A DNA stretch of 64,000 nt from Kiloniella laminariae DSM 19542 (lineage in GTDB: Bacteria; Pseudomonadota; Alphaproteobacteria; Kiloniellales; Kiloniellaceae): NCBI RefSeq assembly GCF_000374005.1, contig NZ_KB893137.1, positions 56,839 through 120,838 of the forward strand, read 5' to 3'. Positions 61,824-64,000 of this stretch are shown piece by piece; position 1 is the stretch's first letter, and every line of letters begins with the position of its first letter. Position numbers and translations under genes: made by a program. Below the pieces are notes generated by a model. The model did not search any database and was not told the DNA's origin. It saw only the letters and a program-made list of their open reading frames with translations.

Positions 61824-62294
61824 AAAGAATAGCTCCTGATTTGTGAGGATATGCTGTTTATACAGATGGTACAGCAGCAAATACCAAGGGGATGAGCAAG
61901 GGCTTATTGAAGAGGACTCGAGAAAGGATGGAGAAGCCCCTTACTGCCTTTTTAAAGGGGTTGATAGGGGGAGACAGAAAGAGAGGCAGATTCGAATATA
62001 TGGCATTTAAGGCATAATTGTTGGATATACTTCAAGTAATAATTTTTACATGAATTTTTCTAAAATTAAATTATTATAAGATATTGTTTTTAAATAATAT
62101 ATTGTGAAATTGTGATTGAATGAATATATTTAAAATTTTAGCTTAATAAGCTATATATTTGTCTTTCTTTAAGTAAAATTTCTTATTTTCAAAATATTGC
62201 CTTAAGTAATTACTTATAAAGAAAATCAATATATTGTTTCTTATGTAATCTATTTGTTTTTTGATTTGAAGTACCCAGAGGATGGTTGGGCGAG
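61824..62294. other. AT-rich intergenic region between the P1 peptidase and the RTX protein
   Basis: A 471-base divergent gap. The part from about 61990 to 62260 is extremely AT-rich with many TATAAT-like and A/T-tract sequences, the kind of region often bound by H-NS-like silencers. No gene, tRNA or ordered repeat was seen. Several weak promoters in both directions could be drawn, none convincing. Confidence 0.5.
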
Positions 62295-64000
62295 ATGGTT
62301 GATGAAGTAAAGCATACGATTTCTGATATGGTGGTGGATAACCCGGGTGCACAGGTTTTGGTTAAACCTGCTGCGGGGCAGGAAGTCGTTGTCGAAACAG
62401 GGGAAAACAGCGAGTATCTGCTCGATTTCGAACTGGTGGACGTTCAGGTTTCTGGTACGGGCTCGGAACAATTTTCGCTGGTCTTCTCTGACCAGAGCCG
62501 CATCACCTTTACTCGCCTGGCGGGGTATGCTGAAGACGAAGAACCCCGATTGATTAGCGGAGATGACAAGATTGCCTTTTCTGATCTTTTTGATCTTCTT
62601 GCCCAACTCAATGACGGGGATGTTATCGAAACTGCAGCAGGGACGGGAGATGGTCTGTCGGCTTCAGGTGGCGGAGGATCAGTTTATGATGATGATCTTG
62701 GAAAAACACTTGATGGGCTTGATAGCAGCAGCACGCTGGAAGATGAAACGGCCTTTTTGTTTAATCTTCTGGAAGCAGACCAACCTGAAGCATCGATCCT
62801 TGACGAAGCCTCTTCTGATGCTGTTTTGCCCGCTAACCAGGGCATCAGTGCGATTACCGACAGTGATCTGACTGCCAACAGCCTGCGCGAGGATGCTGCT
62901 GAAGGTGATGCTGTATATATTACCGCCTTTGCCAATGACCCAGATGGAGAAGAGGTTACCTATAGCCTTGCGGATAATGCCAATGGATTTTTCGCCATCG
63001 ACCCGGTTACGGGTGTGGTTACATTAACTTCCACTGGTGCCTCTGGCCTCGATTATGAAACTGCGACCAGTCATGACATTACCGTTGTGGCGACATCGTC
63101 TGATGGCACAACTACTTCCCAGATTTTTACTGTTTCGGTAACAGACCAGATTTGCGAGTTCAAATTTCCCGAGACAACGAACCTGATTGAAGGTGACGGA
63201 CGAAATAATACCCTGCGTGGCACTGACGGATCAGACGAAATCCGCGGACATGCCGGTAATGATCATATTCTTGCTGGGGATGGTGACGATCTCATCATCG
63301 GCGGTACTGGTAATGATACCCTTCGGGGAGAAGCCGGGAACGATGTCTTTTTGATTGAGGGCAAAGATCAGGGCGCCGATCGTTTTATTGGTGGCGATGG
63401 CACGGATCACATTCATGGCGGTGACGGCGATGACGTGATTACTGTCAGTCATCTGACCAAGGGAGATTCCATTGAGGAGATAGATGGCTGTGAAGGCACC
63501 AATGTGCTGTCCGGGACTTCAGGCAACAACACAATTGATCTGAGCAATACGACCCTGAAAAATATTGGTCGTATCGATGGTGGTGCCGGAAATGATTCGA
63601 TCACCGGGTCTGCCGGGGATGACACCATTGTCGGAGGTACGGGTAATGATAACCTGCGCGGTGGTGATGGCGATGATACTTTTATCGTTGAAGGCAACGG
63701 ACAGGGGGCGGATCGTTATAACGGTGGTGCGGGCCGGGATAAAATTCAGGGCACAGATGGCGACCAGACGGTTGTTGTCTCGCATCTGACCGCGGGTGAT
63801 TCAATTGAAGAAATTGATCTGGGCTCTGGCATCAATGTGCTGTCCGGGACCTCGGGTAACAACACAATTGATCTGAGCAATACAACCCTGACCAATGTCG
63901 CCCGTATCGAAGGCGGTGCCGGAAATGATTCGATCACCGGGTCTGCCGGGGATGACACCATTGTTGGTGGCACCGGGAATGACAATCTGCGCGGTGGTGA
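62295..64000 (+). CDS. Large type I secreted cadherin/RTX protein, 3' truncated by window
   Basis: The frame runs open for at least 568 residues to the window end. Residues 1-110 form an acidic beta-rich N-terminal domain of the kind found in T1SS giant adhesins, without a Sec signal. A linker with GSG and Asp-rich runs follows. About residues 185-285 are a cadherin-like repeat (FANDPDGEEVTYSL...FFAIDPVTGVVTL...LDYET). From about residue 300 come RTX nonapeptides (GGxGxDxxx), arranged in 111-residue repeats of 333 bases. It is expected to bind calcium and end in a C-terminal T1SS signal outside the window. The start is ATG 62295; 62328 is possible. Confidence 0.85.
   Translation, partial: MVDEVKHTISDMVVDNPGAQVLVKPAAGQEVVVETGENSEYLLDFELVDVQVSGTGSEQFSLVFSDQSRITFTRLAGYAEDEEPRLISGDDKIAFSDLFDLLAQLNDGDVIETAAGTGDGLSASGGGGSVYDDDLGKTLDGLDSSSTLEDETAFLFNLLEADQPEASILDEASSDAVLPANQGISAITDSDLTANSLREDAAEGDAVYITAFANDPDGEEVTYSLADNANGFFAIDPVTGVVTLTSTGASGLDYETATSHDITVVATSSDGTTTSQIFTVSVTDQICEFKFPETTNLIEGDGRNNTLRGTDGSDEIRGHAGNDHILAGDGDDLIIGGTGNDTLRGEAGNDVFLIEGKDQGADRFIGGDGTDHIHGGDGDDVITVSHLTKGDSIEEIDGCEGTNVLSGTSGNNTIDLSNTTLKNIGRIDGGAGNDSITGSAGDDTIVGGTGNDNLRGGDGDDTFIVEGNGQGADRYNGGAGRDKIQGTDGDQTVVVSHLTAGDSIEEIDLGSGINVLSGTSGNNTIDLSNTTLTNVARIEGGAGNDSITGSAGDDTIVGGTGNDNLRGG
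63358..64000 (+). repeat. 333-base (111-residue) tandem repeat in the RTX protein gene
   Basis: The unit runs from GxGADR through VSHLT, GDSIEEID, NVLSGTSGNNTIDLSNTTL, GGAGNDSITGSAGDDTIVGG to DNLRGGDGDDTFIVEGN. Unit 1 starts near 63358 and unit 2 near 63691. The marker AATGTGCTGTCCGGGAC recurs at 63501 and 63834, 333 bases apart. DNA identity is very high in the second half of the unit, so duplication is recent or maintained by recombination. The second unit is cut by the window edge. Confidence 0.85.

Noticed and set aside
1..64000. CRISPR array, prophage, integrase or complete insertion sequence
   Set aside because: No regularly spaced direct repeats with unique spacers, no transposase or integrase motifs. 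The only ordered repeats are the RTX coding repeat and the two palindromic elements.

Overview
The window looks like a chromosomal segment of a free-living, probably marine, alphaproteobacterium of moderate GC content. Three things point to the Alphaproteobacteria: the purB / DUF1476 (ATPase zeta subunit) / purC-purS-purQ-purL / bolA / grxD neighbourhood, a GcvA-like LysR regulator beside a DUF1127 protein, and the SGCAQG-type FdhD. The Rhodospirillales/Kiloniellales are my best guess for order, but sequence alone cannot fix this. No transposase, integrase, phage gene or CRISPR array was seen.

Layout. 1-4300: end of an MgtE Mg2+ channel, citramalate synthase, TrmJ and ribosomal protein S4 (strong promoter and terminator). 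4300-13660: two paralogous small exported proteins, then the purine block read leftward (purC, purS, purQ, purL, bolA, grxD), an NRDE/TANGO2-like gene, two tandem zeta-type ATPase inhibitors and purB. 14000-19500: a membrane protein of unknown role and a complete branched-chain amino-acid type ABC operon. 19500-27800: housekeeping genes (radC, map, sfsA, isochorismatase-like, YtoQ, CinA-like, PilZ), a lipoprotein, and a DUF2946-like/PepSY metal-uptake-like pair. 27959-28302: tRNA-Leu(UAA) interrupted by a group I intron. 28500-33994: LysR/DUF1127, nadK, MFS, moaA. 34100-38240: three cell-wall hydrolase-like genes and an MscS channel. 38245-41059: TrpXYZ-like ABC system. 41360-45501: tungstate import (tupBCA), fdhD and mobA, which with moaA support Mo/W enzymes. 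45624-50600: an MFS carrier and a TPP-riboswitch-controlled thiD-thiZ-thiX-thiY operon. 50717-56891: ridA and a complete oppABCDF operon. 57170-60740: an unusual four-gene cassette made of a QueG-like Fe-S protein, a HemW-like radical SAM enzyme, a 96-residue helical protein and an apparently circularly permuted ATP-grasp protein. A convergent P1/DmpA-type peptidase follows. 62295-end: the start of a large cadherin/RTX type I secreted protein with a 111-residue tandem repeat, cut by the window edge.

The best candidates for something undescribed are the 57-61 kb cassette, the intron-bearing tRNA-Leu, a repeated palindromic element with CTAGTGG ends (12194-12272 and 30000-30076; one copy supplies the purB stop codon), and two orphan families of tandem paralogues. 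Functions are inferred from remembered family motifs. No database search was run.
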